Positions 19,102 through 28,489 of a stretch of 64,000 bases of DNA are shown one piece after another; the first letter of the stretch is position 1; each line of letters starts with the position of its first letter. The position numbers and the translations under genes were made by a program. Source of the DNA: Amarolinea sp964580725 (GTDB taxonomy: Bacteria; Chloroflexota; Anaerolineae; SSC4; Amarolineaceae); contig CAZOLV010000010.1 of NCBI GenBank assembly GCA_964580725.1, positions 1-64,000 on the forward strand, read 5' to 3'. Under the pieces are notes generated by a model, which worked only from the letters and a program-made list of their open reading frames with translations, made no database searches and was not told where the DNA came from.

Positions 19102-22001
19102 TATGCACCTGGAACACCTGAAATACCCGGCATCTTGACGGGCAGCGTCATGCGAAACAGACTCCCCTGCCTCACGTGACTTTCGACTTCGAGCAGACCG
19201 CCGTGACGTTCGACGATCAGGCGGGCAATGGGCAGCCCCAAACCGAAACCGGGCGTCGAATGACTGGCATCCTGCCGGTAGAAGCGTTCGAAGATGCGCT
19301 GTTGCATCTCCGGCGCAATGCCAGGGCCTGCGTCCTGCACCTCCAGCCGAATTCCTTCCGTGACAGCCGCGCTGCGCACCTCGACGACGCTTCCGGCTGG
19401 ACTGAAACGTATGGCGTTGTCCAACAGTTCCGCCAGCGCCAGCCGCAGGCGCTCGCCATCTCCCATGAGCGCCGGTAGGGCCGGCGCGAGGGCCAGCCGC
19501 AGCGCCACGCCGGCGGCGGCTGCGGTCTGCCGGCGCTGCTCCGCCGTTTCGCTCACCAGCGCATTGCAGTCAACCGGCTGCTGCGCCAGGGGCGCCCCGC
19601 TTTGCAGGAATGTGATCTCTGCCAGCAGATCAACCAGGCGGGTGATGCCAGACACCTGCTGCTCGATTTGTCGCACCTTCTGGCGACGCTTGTCCGGGTC
19701 GGTCGAGCGTTCCATCAGATAGAGGCTGGTGCGGATGATGGCCAGCGGCGTGCGGAACTCGTGCGACGCATTTTGCACGAACGCATTGAGCAACGAGGTG
19801 CGTTCGCGCTCCAACGCCAGCTCGAAGGCGCGCAGTTCTGCCTGGCGGCGTTCGCTCATGTCGAACCCCATGCCGATGATGCGCACCTGATCGGAGAACA
19901 CCACGCGCCGGCCGGTGAAGAAGTAGGGCGTGCGGGTCTGATCCTTGGCCACCATGATCCCCTCCCCCGCCGCGCGTCCCCGCGCCAGCCCGTCGCGCAG
20001 ACGCAGGAGAGACAACGCGCGGTCGGGTTCCTGGAAGAAATCGGTCAGGTGCATGTGGGCCATTTCGGCGGCCGTGTAGCCCGAAACCGTCTCCAGGTTC
20101 TTGTTCCAGTGCAGCAGTCGCCCTTCCTCGTCCAGCAGACAGTATAGGCCCGGCAGACTGTCAATGACCGCCTGGTTGAAATCCTTCTCGCGCCGAATCG
20201 CCCGTTCGGTCTGCAGACGCTCGCTCACATCGAGGAAGGTGCAGATCACCTGCCGCACCTGGCCGCCGGCGTCCAACTGTGGGCTGGCACTGACCAGCAG
20301 CCAGATGAGGTCTTGCGTCTCTGGACGACGCACCCCCATCAGCACATTGCGCACCGCCTGGCGGCTGGCAATGGCCTCTGGAATGGGGAAGGCGGCGGCG
20401 GCAAACGGCGACCCGTCCTCGTGCATCACGTCCCAGGCCGGGTCGAAGGCCGTCTTGCCCACGACCTGATCCCTGCTCAGGCCGAGCAGATCCAACCCCT
20501 TGCGATTGCACATCACAATGGCGGCGTTGCGATCCACCAGCAGCAGCCCCACCTGCAGTTCTTCGACCAGCGTGCGGAACCGTTCTTCGCTCTCGCTCAT
20601 CTGCGTATAGAGCGCGGCGCGTTGAATCGCCAGGCTGACCGATTCGCTCAACGCCATCATCAGCTCCAGATCGGCGGTGGTCAACGCGCCGGGGATGTCG
20701 CTTTCGATGTTGAGCACGCCGATCACACGCTCGTCATCGAACAACGGCACGCAGACCTCCCCGACGATGCCGGGCATGGCCGCCAGAAAATCGGGATCGC
20801 TGCGCACATCTTCGATCAGGCACGGCCACCCGCTGCGCACCACCCGTCCCGAAACCCCAATCGAGACTGGAATGACGTTGATCGGAGCGCCGTAGCCCAC
20901 CTGGTGTTGCAGGATCAGGTTCTGCCCCTTCAGGATGTAAATGCTGACCTGCGAGTAGCCAAAAATGCGGGCAATCGCCTCCACCACACGTCGGAAGACG
21001 GTGGGCAGGTGCAGTTCATGTGATAGCGTCATGCGCACCTGATCGAGCAGGTCGCGCTCCTGGGCGCGTCGTTGCGCCGCTGCCAGCAGGGCGCGGTATT
21101 CACGTTCGCGCGCCCGTAGCGCCTCCTGCACCCGCTGGCGTCCGCTGATGTCCTGAACGATGACCAACTGGTCCCAGTGGGGACGGCGGCTGTCGGGCGG
21201 AATCGGCGTCGCGCTGACCGACGTCCAGAGCGTGCTGCCATCCTCCATGATGACGCCGGTTTCCACGTCATGTACGGGGCGGTGTTCGCGGTGGGCGCGC
21301 ACGCTGGCAAACTCGGACGATGGCATCAGCGTGCCGTCGGTGCGCAGATAGCGCCGCTGGCGATACGCCTGCGCAGCGAGTCTGTCGTCGGGCAAAGCGA
21401 GCAGGCGCTTGAAGGTTGCATTGGCAAAGACCACGTCGCGCTGCTCGTTCAGCACGGCCAGCCCCACCGGCAGCAGATCGAAGAGCGCCGCCAACGACTG
21501 TTCTTCGGGCGTGGCTGCCGTTGGCGTCGGCGCGCTCGTCTCGCTCAACGCGACCCAAAACGCCGGCCCGGCCGTCCGCGGGCGTGCTGGCGTCACTGCG
21601 GTCACGTCCAGGCGCCCCCAGAACAGTTGGGCGCCGCCATGCACTGTTCGGCGCAGCAGACGCAACGTGACGGCCGGCGCTCTTTGATCAGGGCAGGCTG
21701 TTGCCTGGCGCAGGGCCTGTGGCACGACCGGCCGGTCGTCCGGCGCAACGAAAGCGGCCAGCGGCTGCTGTCGCAGCGTTGGCTGCTTCACGCCGAGCAG
21801 CGCCGCCGCTTGAGGGTTGGCCTCCAGAACGGTTCCAGACGCGTCGAGGGCGAGCAGGCCAACCGGGGCTTCTTCGTAAAGCCGGCGCGCCAGTTGGCGA
21901 CCGGCCGGCGCCTGACGCGACCGGTTTGGCCTCTGCGCTTGATCCGCCGCCATGGGCGTCGGGCGTGCGGGGCGCTCATCCAGAGAGTTCGCGTCGGTCA
22001 T
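19101..22001 (-). CDS. Multi-sensor histidine kinase (PAS-PAS-GAF-PAS-PAS-HisKA-HATPase)
   Basis: 966 residues and no membrane helix, so probably cytosolic. Approximate order: PAS 40-110, PAS 165-290, GAF 330-470, PAS 480-600, PAS 605-725, HisKA with phospho-acceptor His in NASHEFRTPL, and HATPase_c to the end with LLDNAIRFSP (N box), DAGPGIAP (G1) and GFGLGLPIARLI (G2). The kinase core is intact. It has no receiver domain and no response regulator gene next to it, so its output partner is elsewhere, or is the receiver of the hybrid kinase just upstream. Its start overlaps that kinase's stop (ATGA), and its stop touches the MATE start. Confidence 0.9.
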   Translation of the reverse strand: MTDANSLDERPARPTPMAADQAQRPNRSRQAPAGRQLARRLYEEAPVGLLALDASGTVLEANPQAAALLGVKQPTLRQQPLAAFVAPDDRPVVPQALRQATACPDQRAPAVTLRLLRRTVHGGAQLFWGRLDVTAVTPARPRTAGPAFWVALSETSAPTPTAATPEEQSLAALFDLLPVGLAVLNEQRDVVFANATFKRLLALPDDRLAAQAYRQRRYLRTDGTLMPSSEFASVRAHREHRPVHDVETGVIMEDGSTLWTSVSATPIPPDSRRPHWDQLVIVQDISGRQRVQEALRAREREYRALLAAAQRRAQERDLLDQVRMTLSHELHLPTVFRRVVEAIARIFGYSQVSIYILKGQNLILQHQVGYGAPINVIPVSIGVSGRVVRSGWPCLIEDVRSDPDFLAAMPGIVGEVCVPLFDDERVIGVLNIESDIPGALTTADLELMMALSESVSLAIQRAALYTQMSESEERFRTLVEELQVGLLLVDRNAAIVMCNRKGLDLLGLSRDQVVGKTAFDPAWDVMHEDGSPFAAAAFPIPEAIASRQAVRNVLMGVRRPETQDLIWLLVSASPQLDAGGQVRQVICTFLDVSERLQTERAIRREKDFNQAVIDSLPGLYCLLDEEGRLLHWNKNLETVSGYTAAEMAHMHLTDFFQEPDRALSLLRLRDGLARGRAAGEGIMVAKDQTRTPYFFTGRRVVFSDQVRIIGMGFDMSERRQAELRAFELALERERTSLLNAFVQNASHEFRTPLAIIRTSLYLMERSTDPDKRRQKVRQIEQQVSGITRLVDLLAEITFLQSGAPLAQQPVDCNALVSETAEQRRQTAAAAGVALRLALAPALPALMGDGERLRLALAELLDNAIRFSPAGSVVEVRSAAVTEGIRLEVQDAGPGIAPEMQQRIFERFYRQDASHSTPGFGLGLPIARLIVERHGGLLEVESHVRQGSLFRMTLPVKMPGISGVPGA

Positions 22002-25000
22002 GGGTCATCTCCTGTGTCGAGAAGTTCGCGCAAACGAGTGGCCAGGTCGGCGACTGCAAACGGTTTCTGCAGGCGGGACGGCGGTTTTGGCGCGGTGTGC
22101 CTGGATGATGTGTCATCGCGCTCCGTATCGCGCGGTCTGTTGTCGGGCGCATAGCCAGTCATCAGGAGAAACTTGACTGCGGGGTATTGCTGCCGGACGC
22201 GGCGATAGAGTTCCGTGCCCCCCATCCCCGGCATCACCATGTCGCTGAGCACCAGGGCGACATGGCTCCCCTCGGCTTCCAGGATCGTCAACGCCTCAGC
22301 GCCGCTGGCGGTGGTCAAGACCTGGTAGCCAAGCCCGCGCAGCGTCTCGGCGACGGCGGCGTTGGCGGCGCTGTTATCCTCGACCAGCAGGATCGTTTCA
22401 TCGCCGCCGGGCGCCGCCGCGGCCGCCGCGGTGACCGTTGCTGTGGCGGGCGCCACGAGCAGCGGCAGGTAGAGCGTAAATGTTGCCCCTTGGCCCGGCT
22501 GACTCGTCGCATCAATGGCGCCGCCGTGCTGCGCGACGATGCCATGCACCTGCGCCAGTCCCAACCCGGTGCCCCGGTCAGGGCTTTTGGTCGTGAAGAA
22601 GGGTTCGAAGATGTGCGGCAGGTTGTCCGGGGTAATCCCGACGCCGGAGTCGCACACGGTCAGGCGCACCCACCGTCCCGGCGCCAGGTTGGGCAGCGGG
22701 GGCGCATCGGCCGGTGCCAACAGCAGCGTGCTCAGGCTGAAACTCAACAGGCCGCCGTCGGGCATGGCGTCGCGGGCGTTGAGCGCCAGATTCATCAAGA
22801 CCTGCTGCAGGCGGGTTGCGTCGCCGTTGACTACATACTCGCCGTGATCGTGACGCACACTCAGCTTGATGTTTTCGGTCAGTGTGCGTTCCAGCAGCCG
22901 GGCCGTTTCGCGCAGCAGCCTGAGCAGATCGAGCGGCGCCATGTCCATCGGCGCCCGGCGGCTGAAATCGAGAATCTGCCCGATCAGGCGCACGGCATGA
23001 CCGGCCTGCTGGCGGATGGCATCTACATAGCTCAAGGCGCGCGAGGTGGGCGGCGCCGCCTTGACCAACAGTTCACCATAGAGGCTAATGGCCGCCATGA
23101 TGTTGTTGAAGTCGTGTGCAATGCCGGCCGCCATCTGCCCGACGGTGGCCAGGCGCTCTTGCGCCTGCAGGTAACGCTGCTGCTGGCGCGCCTGCGTCAC
23201 CTCGCTGAAGACCAGCAGCCAGTGGTCGGGCGCTGGCAGAATACCGATTGGCTGCACCAGCAGTTCGAAGATGCGCTCTTTCACGCTCACCTCGCGCCAC
23301 AGTCCGTGCGCCGGCGGCTGTAAGATGGCCGCCAGCGGGCTGTCGCCCAGATGGGTGATGCGCCGTTGGGCGTCGAAGGCGGCCAGGGCAGCCAGCGAAC
23401 GCGCCGCCGGGTTGGCCAGCAGCACCTGCCCGTCGGCGGCCAGCAGCAGCATCCCCTCCGGCACTGTGTCAATGATCTGCTGCACGCGCTGCGCCTGCTC
23501 CTGCGTGCGCTGCCATAACTGCAGCCGGTACATTGCCGCGCCCGCCATCTCGACCAACGATTCGAGCAGCCCGATCTGTTCGGACGCCAGGCGGCGCGGC
23601 GCGGGTTGCGCAACCACCAGCGCCCCGGCGACCTCCGTACCCGCCCGGATGGGCAGGCAGACGCCATGCCAGGCCGGGTCGTGCGACCGGCCCTTGTCTG
23701 GCGGCAGCGGCAGGGGTTGTCCGCCGGCGATGACGCGGCCGATGGCGCTTTTCGCCGCCTGGCTCAGCGCCGGCGCGACGCCGCTCGCTTGAAAGCGTCG
23801 CGGTTCATGCGCAGCGCCCTGCGCCAGATAGATGGCGGCGTGAGCGGCGTCGAGGGCGGTCACAGTTTCGGCCAACAGACAGGTCAGCACTTCATCACTG
23901 TCATGGGCCGTGCGCAGTGCCGTCGAGAGAGTGTGCAGCGCCTCCAACTCGACCAGGCGCAGCCGCTGCGCTTCCAATGCCTGCCGGCGTGCGGTGATGT
24001 CGTGCGCCACCCACAACGTGCAATCTTCGGTCAAGGGAGAGATGGCCGCTTCGAACCAGACGCTTTCGTCGCCGATGAACAGTTCGTATTCGATACGCAC
24101 GGTGCGCTGTGTCTCCAGCACCTGTATGATCGCCTGGCCAAATGCCTGGGCCTGTTCGGCAGGGAAGACGTCGTACAAGGTCCGCCCAAGCAGCTCGTGC
24201 GCCGGTTTGGCCAGCAGCGCCGGGTTGGTCGGCGCCACTTTGCAGTAGCAGCCGGCACGGTCAATCACCAGGACGATGTCTTGCATGGATGCAAAGAGGG
24301 CGCGCAGTTCGGCTTCGGAACTGGCCAACTCGTCCTGGGCGCGTTTGCGTTGGAACAGGCTGCCCAGTTGAGCCGCCGCCGCCGCAACCAGGGCCAGCGA
24401 GCCTTGATCCTCTGGCTGCGACTGCGCCATGTAGAAACAGATGACGGCGATCACCTCGTCGCCCGCCAACACTGGAATACCCACTGCGGCGTGCAAACCA
24501 TGTCCATTCGCCTGGACGCGACGAGAGAAGTCGGCGTCCTGTTCGATGTTGGCAATCCAGGCCGGTCGGCCGGAAGCCCACACACGACCGGGCAGCCCGC
24601 CGCCGGGATCGAACTCGAAACGGCTGCCGGCCCGGTGAAAATCGGCCGCGGCGGCCGTGCGGCAATACGAGGGCGCACCGAGCCGCAGACGCGCCTGGCT
24701 GGCGTCGGGCAGCCAGACTTCGCCGCAGTCCCAACCGGTATGTTCGCACAGCAGGTGCAACGTCAGGGTCAGGGCGGCGTCGAAGCTCTCGCTGTCCGAA
24801 ATGCCCCTGGTCAGCGCCAGCAACAGGTTGTTCTCCTGTTCGGCGCGCCGGCGCTGGCTGATATTCTGATGCGACACCACCAGATGGCCGCCGGCGGAAA
24901 AGCGGGCGACCCGGCAGACGAACCAACGCTGCTCGCTCGGCGAGTGACACGTGTACTCTAGTTCGAATTCGGAGAGAGCGTCCGCGATCACAGCGCGGAT

Positions 25001-25633
25001 GCCGTCCGCGACGACGCGGGCCGTCTCACACCCAGAGCCGGCCGCCTGCTCGCACACCGCCAGATAGTTGGCGCCGACGCCATGGGCGGGCGGGGCGGGC
25101 GGGTTGGCGTCGGCAAAGGCGCGCCACGACCGGTTGACCGTCAGAATCTGGCCGCTCTCGTCCAGCACAGCGACGTGGGCCGACAACGCATCGAGCGTCG
25201 CCTGGGCAAACTCTTTTTGCAAACGCAGCTCGTTGCGAATGTTGCTGCACTCGGAGTTGTCCGTCGCCGCGCCGACGTAGCCGAGCAGCGCGCCGTTGTT
25301 GTCCACCAGCGCGCTGACCGCAGTCAGCGCCGGAAACGCGTCGCCGTCACGGCGACGCATCATGATCTCACCCTGCCAGGTCTGCCCGGCAGCCAGAGCG
25401 TCGCGAATCGCGATCAGGAGTGCGCTGCCGGGCTGATGTTCGATCAGGTCCAAAACCGAGCGCCCCACGGCGTCAGCCGTTGACCAGCCATAGACGCGCT
25501 CGGCGGAGCGGTTCCAGAATATGACGCGACGATTCAAATCTACCGCGACGACGGCCTGCCCAAGCGTATCGAGCAGACGATCGCCAATCGTGTCCCCGAA
25601 TGTTTCTGGCGTTTGGTTTGGCATTGAGTTCAT
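21998..25633 (-). CDS. Hybrid multi-sensor histidine kinase with C-terminal receiver
   Basis: 1211 residues, apparently soluble. Approximate order: PAS 15-130, PAS 140-270, GAF 275-430, PAS 435-560, GAF 575-705, PAS 715-830, HisKA with His in AAGIAHDFNNIM, and HATPase_c with NLALNARDAMP, DSGVGITP, FEPFFTTK and GTGLGLAQVHG. A receiver at about 1085-1205 has the phospho-Asp in VLSDMVMPGM and Lys in LQKPF. AAAGG lies 8 nt before the ATG. It is the first gene of the minus-strand chain; a TTGCTT-17-TATAAT promoter lies about 250 bp upstream. The HDFNN-type H box is typical of NtrB-like hybrid kinases. The signal is not predictable. Confidence 0.92.
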   Translation of the reverse strand: MNSMPNQTPETFGDTIGDRLLDTLGQAVVAVDLNRRVIFWNRSAERVYGWSTADAVGRSVLDLIEHQPGSALLIAIRDALAAGQTWQGEIMMRRRDGDAFPALTAVSALVDNNGALLGYVGAATDNSECSNIRNELRLQKEFAQATLDALSAHVAVLDESGQILTVNRSWRAFADANPPAPPAHGVGANYLAVCEQAAGSGCETARVVADGIRAVIADALSEFELEYTCHSPSEQRWFVCRVARFSAGGHLVVSHQNISQRRRAEQENNLLLALTRGISDSESFDAALTLTLHLLCEHTGWDCGEVWLPDASQARLRLGAPSYCRTAAAADFHRAGSRFEFDPGGGLPGRVWASGRPAWIANIEQDADFSRRVQANGHGLHAAVGIPVLAGDEVIAVICFYMAQSQPEDQGSLALVAAAAAQLGSLFQRKRAQDELASSEAELRALFASMQDIVLVIDRAGCYCKVAPTNPALLAKPAHELLGRTLYDVFPAEQAQAFGQAIIQVLETQRTVRIEYELFIGDESVWFEAAISPLTEDCTLWVAHDITARRQALEAQRLRLVELEALHTLSTALRTAHDSDEVLTCLLAETVTALDAAHAAIYLAQGAAHEPRRFQASGVAPALSQAAKSAIGRVIAGGQPLPLPPDKGRSHDPAWHGVCLPIRAGTEVAGALVVAQPAPRRLASEQIGLLESLVEMAGAAMYRLQLWQRTQEQAQRVQQIIDTVPEGMLLLAADGQVLLANPAARSLAALAAFDAQRRITHLGDSPLAAILQPPAHGLWREVSVKERIFELLVQPIGILPAPDHWLLVFSEVTQARQQQRYLQAQERLATVGQMAAGIAHDFNNIMAAISLYGELLVKAAPPTSRALSYVDAIRQQAGHAVRLIGQILDFSRRAPMDMAPLDLLRLLRETARLLERTLTENIKLSVRHDHGEYVVNGDATRLQQVLMNLALNARDAMPDGGLLSFSLSTLLLAPADAPPLPNLAPGRWVRLTVCDSGVGITPDNLPHIFEPFFTTKSPDRGTGLGLAQVHGIVAQHGGAIDATSQPGQGATFTLYLPLLVAPATATVTAAAAAAPGGDETILLVEDNSAANAAVAETLRGLGYQVLTTASGAEALTILEAEGSHVALVLSDMVMPGMGGTELYRRVRQQYPAVKFLLMTGYAPDNRPRDTERDDTSSRHTAPKPPSRLQKPFAVADLATRLRELLDTGDDP

Positions 25634-25859
25634 CGAGTCGCCTTTCTGCGAAGATCATTGAATTGCGCACAGTGCGTGCAGCCAACACGATAACCAACTG
25701 CCATAGGGAGGAGCTGCGGGCGGTCACGGGATCAGTATTCGCCCAGTGCCTTGTGGGCAAGCGCGGGGCTTGCGATCCCACTTGGATGTCGTCCCCCGAC
25801 TCAACATCACTGCGGAAGAACGGCGCTGAGGCGTCGGTTTTCCGCCTATCATGTCCACC

Positions 25860-25883
25860 ATCACTATCACTATCACTATCGCT
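25860..25883. repeat. Hexamer repeat (ATCACT) x4
   Basis: Three perfect ATCACT units and one ATCGCT. The run lies just downstream of the predicted start site of the minus-strand kinase transcript, so its length would alter the leader RNA. Confidence 0.8.
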
Positions 25884-25892
25884 ATGGCGACA

Positions 25893-25921
25893 ATTATAAC
25901 GACAATCGCCCCGCCAAGCAA
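25893..25921 (-). promoter_or_regulatory. Predicted sigma70-type promoter for the kinase chain
   Basis: On the minus strand: TTGCTT, 17 bp, TATAAT. Predicted start near 25886. The -35 is only 18 bp from the -35 of the divergent plus promoter. Confidence 0.5.
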
Positions 25922-25939
25922 TTACCCCCAACAGAAGAA

Positions 25940-25969
25940 TTGCCGATAGGCGTCGCTTTCGTTTATAAT
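25940..25969 (+). promoter_or_regulatory. Predicted sigma70-type promoter for the spermidine-synthase-like gene
   Basis: TTGCCG, 18 bp, TATAAT (perfect -10 at 25964-25969). Predicted start near 25976, giving a leader of about 60 nt to the ATG at 26038. Confidence 0.55.
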
Positions 25970-26037
25970 CAAGCGCCCGCAGCGCAAGGCTGGCCATCCG
26001 GCCGCCGCGCCGGACGCCATGCACAAGGTACCCATTC

Positions 26038-28191
26038 ATGCAAACTTTCTATCCAACGCTCTACGCCCTCAGCATCTTTCTCTCGGCCTTTCTGCTCTTC
26101 CAGGTGCAGCCGCTGATCGGCAAATACATCCTGCCCTGGTTTGGCGGCGCGCCCACCGTCTGGTCTACCGTTCTGCTCTTCTTCCAGACACTGCTGACCG
26201 CCGGCTACGCCTATGCGTACGGGCTGCTCGGCCGCCTGCAGACCCGCTGGCAGGGCCTGGTGCACCTGGTCATGCTGACGCTCTCGCTGGCGCTGCTGGC
26301 CACGGCGTTGTTTGCCTGGCCGTCCCCGCTGACGCCTCCCGCCGCCTGGCGGCCAACCAGCAGCGCCGCGCCGATCTGGAACATCGTCAGGCTGCTGGCC
26401 GTTGCCGCCGGCGCCCCCTATCTGCTGCTGGCCGCCAACAGCACGCTGATGCAGGCCTGGTCGCATGACGATCAACACCAACGAATGGCCAGGACGCCCT
26501 ATCGGCTCTACGCCCTCTCCAACGCCGGCTCGCTGCTGGCGCTTGTCAGTTACCCGATTCTGTTCGAACCCAACCTGACCATTCCCGCGCAGGGGCGGCT
26601 GTGGTCAGCCGGCTATCTGATCTTCACCGCCTTGACCGCCCTGCTGGCCTGGCGCGCCTATCAGCGCGGCCGTACCGATGCCGCGCCGGCTGTTCCCGCC
26701 GCAGAAGCGATGCGGCCGGGCCTGGGTCTTCATGCGCTGTGGGCCGGGCTGGCCGCCTGCGCCTCCGCCCTGCTGATGGCCGTCACCAGCCACATCACCC
26801 AGGAGGTGGTCGTCGTACCGTTCCTCTGGGTGCTGCCGCTGACGGTCTATCTGTTGACCTTCATCCTGGCCTTCGCCGGCGGGCGCGCCTACGCACGCCG
26901 GGCCTATCTGATCGCTTTCTTTGCGCTGAGCCTGGTCAGCCTCTGGGCGCTGGTCAAATTTCCGCCCTTCGCCATCCTGACGCAGATCGCAATCTATCTC
27001 CTACTGCTCTTCGTCGCCTCCATGCTCTGTCACAACGAACTGTATCGCCTGCGCCCGTCGCCGCGCAATCTATCCGCCTTCTATTTGATGACGGCGGTGG
27101 GCGGGGCGTTGGGCGGCGTCTTCGTCGCCCTGTTGGCCCCTGTGATCTTCGTCACCGGCTTTTGGGAACTGCAGTGGTGCCTGGCGTTGTGCGCCGTCCT
27201 GCTGGCGCTCGTGCTGCATCTGGAACAGTCGCCGGCGCCGCGCGGCCGTGCAGCCAAAGCGCGCCGCTCCGGCGCTGCCCCGGCGGGCGGCCGCATTAGG
27301 GCGAGCGTCGCCCTTGTGGGCGGCGGCGCCCTGTTCCTCGCCTTGCTCACCGTCCTGCTCATGCGCACGGTGGGGACAGATACGCTGCTGGCCATGCGCA
27401 ACTTCTACGGCGTCTTGCGCGTCTGGGAAATCAACACGCGCCAGCCCGAAGTGGCCGCCTATCAGATGACGCACGGCAAGACGGCGCACGGCTTTCAGTT
27501 CGAAGCGTCGCAGATTCGCAGCGTCCCCACCACCTACTACGCCGAGCCGAGCGGCGTGGGCCTGGCGCTGGCGCATCATCCGGCGCGTCCGGGCAAGCTG
27601 CGCGTCGGCGCGTTGGGCCTGGGCATCGGCGTCATCGCCAGCTACGGTCAGGATGGCGACATCTTCCGCTTCTACGAAATCAACCCGGACGTGATCCGCC
27701 TGGCGCAGGGGGAAGGCGGCTATTTCACCTTCCTGTCCGACTCCGCTGCGCACATCGAGGTGGTGGAGGGCGACGCCCGTCTGGCGTTGGAGCGGGAACT
27801 GGCGCAGGGCGGCGCCGAGCCGTTCGACCTGCTCGTGCTCGACACCTTCAGCGGCGACTCGATGCCGGCCCACCTGCTGACCCGCGAGGCGTTCGACATC
27901 TACTGGCAGCGGCTCACGCCGGAGGGTATTCTGGCGATCAACGTTTCCAACCGCTATCTCGATTTGAGCCAGGTCGTCTACGGCCTGGCTGATGCGCTGG
28001 GGCTGCAGGCTATTCTGATCGAGCACGCCGGCGACCGCCTGCAAAGCTACGATTCGGTCTGGATGCTGCTGACGCGCCGTCCGCTGGAGATTCCCGCCAT
28101 TGCCGAACGTGTCGCCCCGCGCCCCGCCTCGACCGCCACTCTGCCCGCCTGGACCGACAACTTCAGCAACCTCTGGACCATCCTGCACTAA
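26038..28191 (+). CDS. Fused membrane / spermidine synthase-like protein
   Basis: 717 residues. The first 430 hold about ten membrane helices, interrupted by an Arg/Ala-rich loop near residues 405-420. The C-terminal 230 residues are a Rossmann aminopropyltransferase/methyltransferase-like domain with VGALGLGIGVIASYG (cofactor loop), FYEINPDVIRLA (acidic residue after beta2), VVEGDARLALE and LVLDTFSGDSMPAHLL. The family is annotated as fused MFS/spermidine synthase. The region after LVLDTFSGD lacks a clear polyamine-binding signature, so the real reaction may differ from spermidine synthesis. It has its own promoter and a hairpin just after the stop, and stands alone. Confidence 0.85.
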   Translation: MQTFYPTLYALSIFLSAFLLFQVQPLIGKYILPWFGGAPTVWSTVLLFFQTLLTAGYAYAYGLLGRLQTRWQGLVHLVMLTLSLALLATALFAWPSPLTPPAAWRPTSSAAPIWNIVRLLAVAAGAPYLLLAANSTLMQAWSHDDQHQRMARTPYRLYALSNAGSLLALVSYPILFEPNLTIPAQGRLWSAGYLIFTALTALLAWRAYQRGRTDAAPAVPAAEAMRPGLGLHALWAGLAACASALLMAVTSHITQEVVVVPFLWVLPLTVYLLTFILAFAGGRAYARRAYLIAFFALSLVSLWALVKFPPFAILTQIAIYLLLLFVASMLCHNELYRLRPSPRNLSAFYLMTAVGGALGGVFVALLAPVIFVTGFWELQWCLALCAVLLALVLHLEQSPAPRGRAAKARRSGAAPAGGRIRASVALVGGGALFLALLTVLLMRTVGTDTLLAMRNFYGVLRVWEINTRQPEVAAYQMTHGKTAHGFQFEASQIRSVPTTYYAEPSGVGLALAHHPARPGKLRVGALGLGIGVIASYGQDGDIFRFYEINPDVIRLAQGEGGYFTFLSDSAAHIEVVEGDARLALERELAQGGAEPFDLLVLDTFSGDSMPAHLLTREAFDIYWQRLTPEGILAINVSNRYLDLSQVVYGLADALGLQAILIEHAGDRLQSYDSVWMLLTRRPLEIPAIAERVAPRPASTATLPAWTDNFSNLWTILH

Positions 28192-28210
28192 CAGCCATTC
28201 GCCATGAAAC

Positions 28211-28235
28211 GCCCCCTGAGCTTGCCGAAGGGGGC
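28211..28235 (+). terminator. Hairpin after the spermidine-synthase-like gene
   Basis: A perfect 7-bp GC stem (GCCCCCT / AGGGGGC) around an 11-nt loop, 19 bp after the stop. There is no U-tract. The loop is a degenerate copy of the dispersed GAGCCTGTCGAAG motif. Confidence 0.4.
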
Positions 28236-28244
28236 TTGAACAAG

Positions 28245-28347
28245 TCCGGCTTCGACAGGCTCAGCCTACGAAAACCCCCGCCCCCGATTCCCATCCTGTC
28301 AAAAAAGAGCAACGGCGTCACTCCGGCTTCGACAGGCTCAGCCTACG
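28245..28347. repeat. Two copies of a 26-bp dispersed intergenic repeat
   Basis: The same 26 bp occur at 28245-28270 and 28322-28347 (core CTTCGACAGGCTCAGCC). The complementary core GAGCCTGTCGAAG recurs just after sdhB (about 33156-33168) and at the nifJ stop (about 62040-62052). All sites are 3' of genes. It behaves like a REP-type element. Confidence 0.85.
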
Positions 28348-28489
28348 GAAGCTCGTCTGCGCTACAACAACGGCATTCGTTTTTTCGGCAATATTGTTCA
28401 CATGGTGGTAAAATGACCATACACATTGACCCCAGGACGTGGTCGCACCCGTACTGGCCTGGACCCGAAAGACGCGAGAGGAGCTTTTC

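Larger units (their letters stand above)
25634..26037. other. Divergent control region between kinase and spermidine-synthase-like genes
   Basis: 404 bp with no convincing gene. It holds two back-to-back promoters (minus 25893-25921, plus 25940-25969) and a short hexamer repeat at 25860-25883. The minus leader would be about 250 nt and the plus leader about 60 nt. Confidence 0.6.

Noticed and set aside
25724..25921. Minus-strand 65-codon frame starting with a very hydrophobic Ile/Val stretch
   Set aside because: The hydrophobic part is just the translation of the ATCACT hexamer run, and it overlaps the predicted promoter.
28381..28414. Promoter before icd with TAAAAT at 28409
   Set aside because: No -35 with acceptable sequence and spacing was found; too weak to list.
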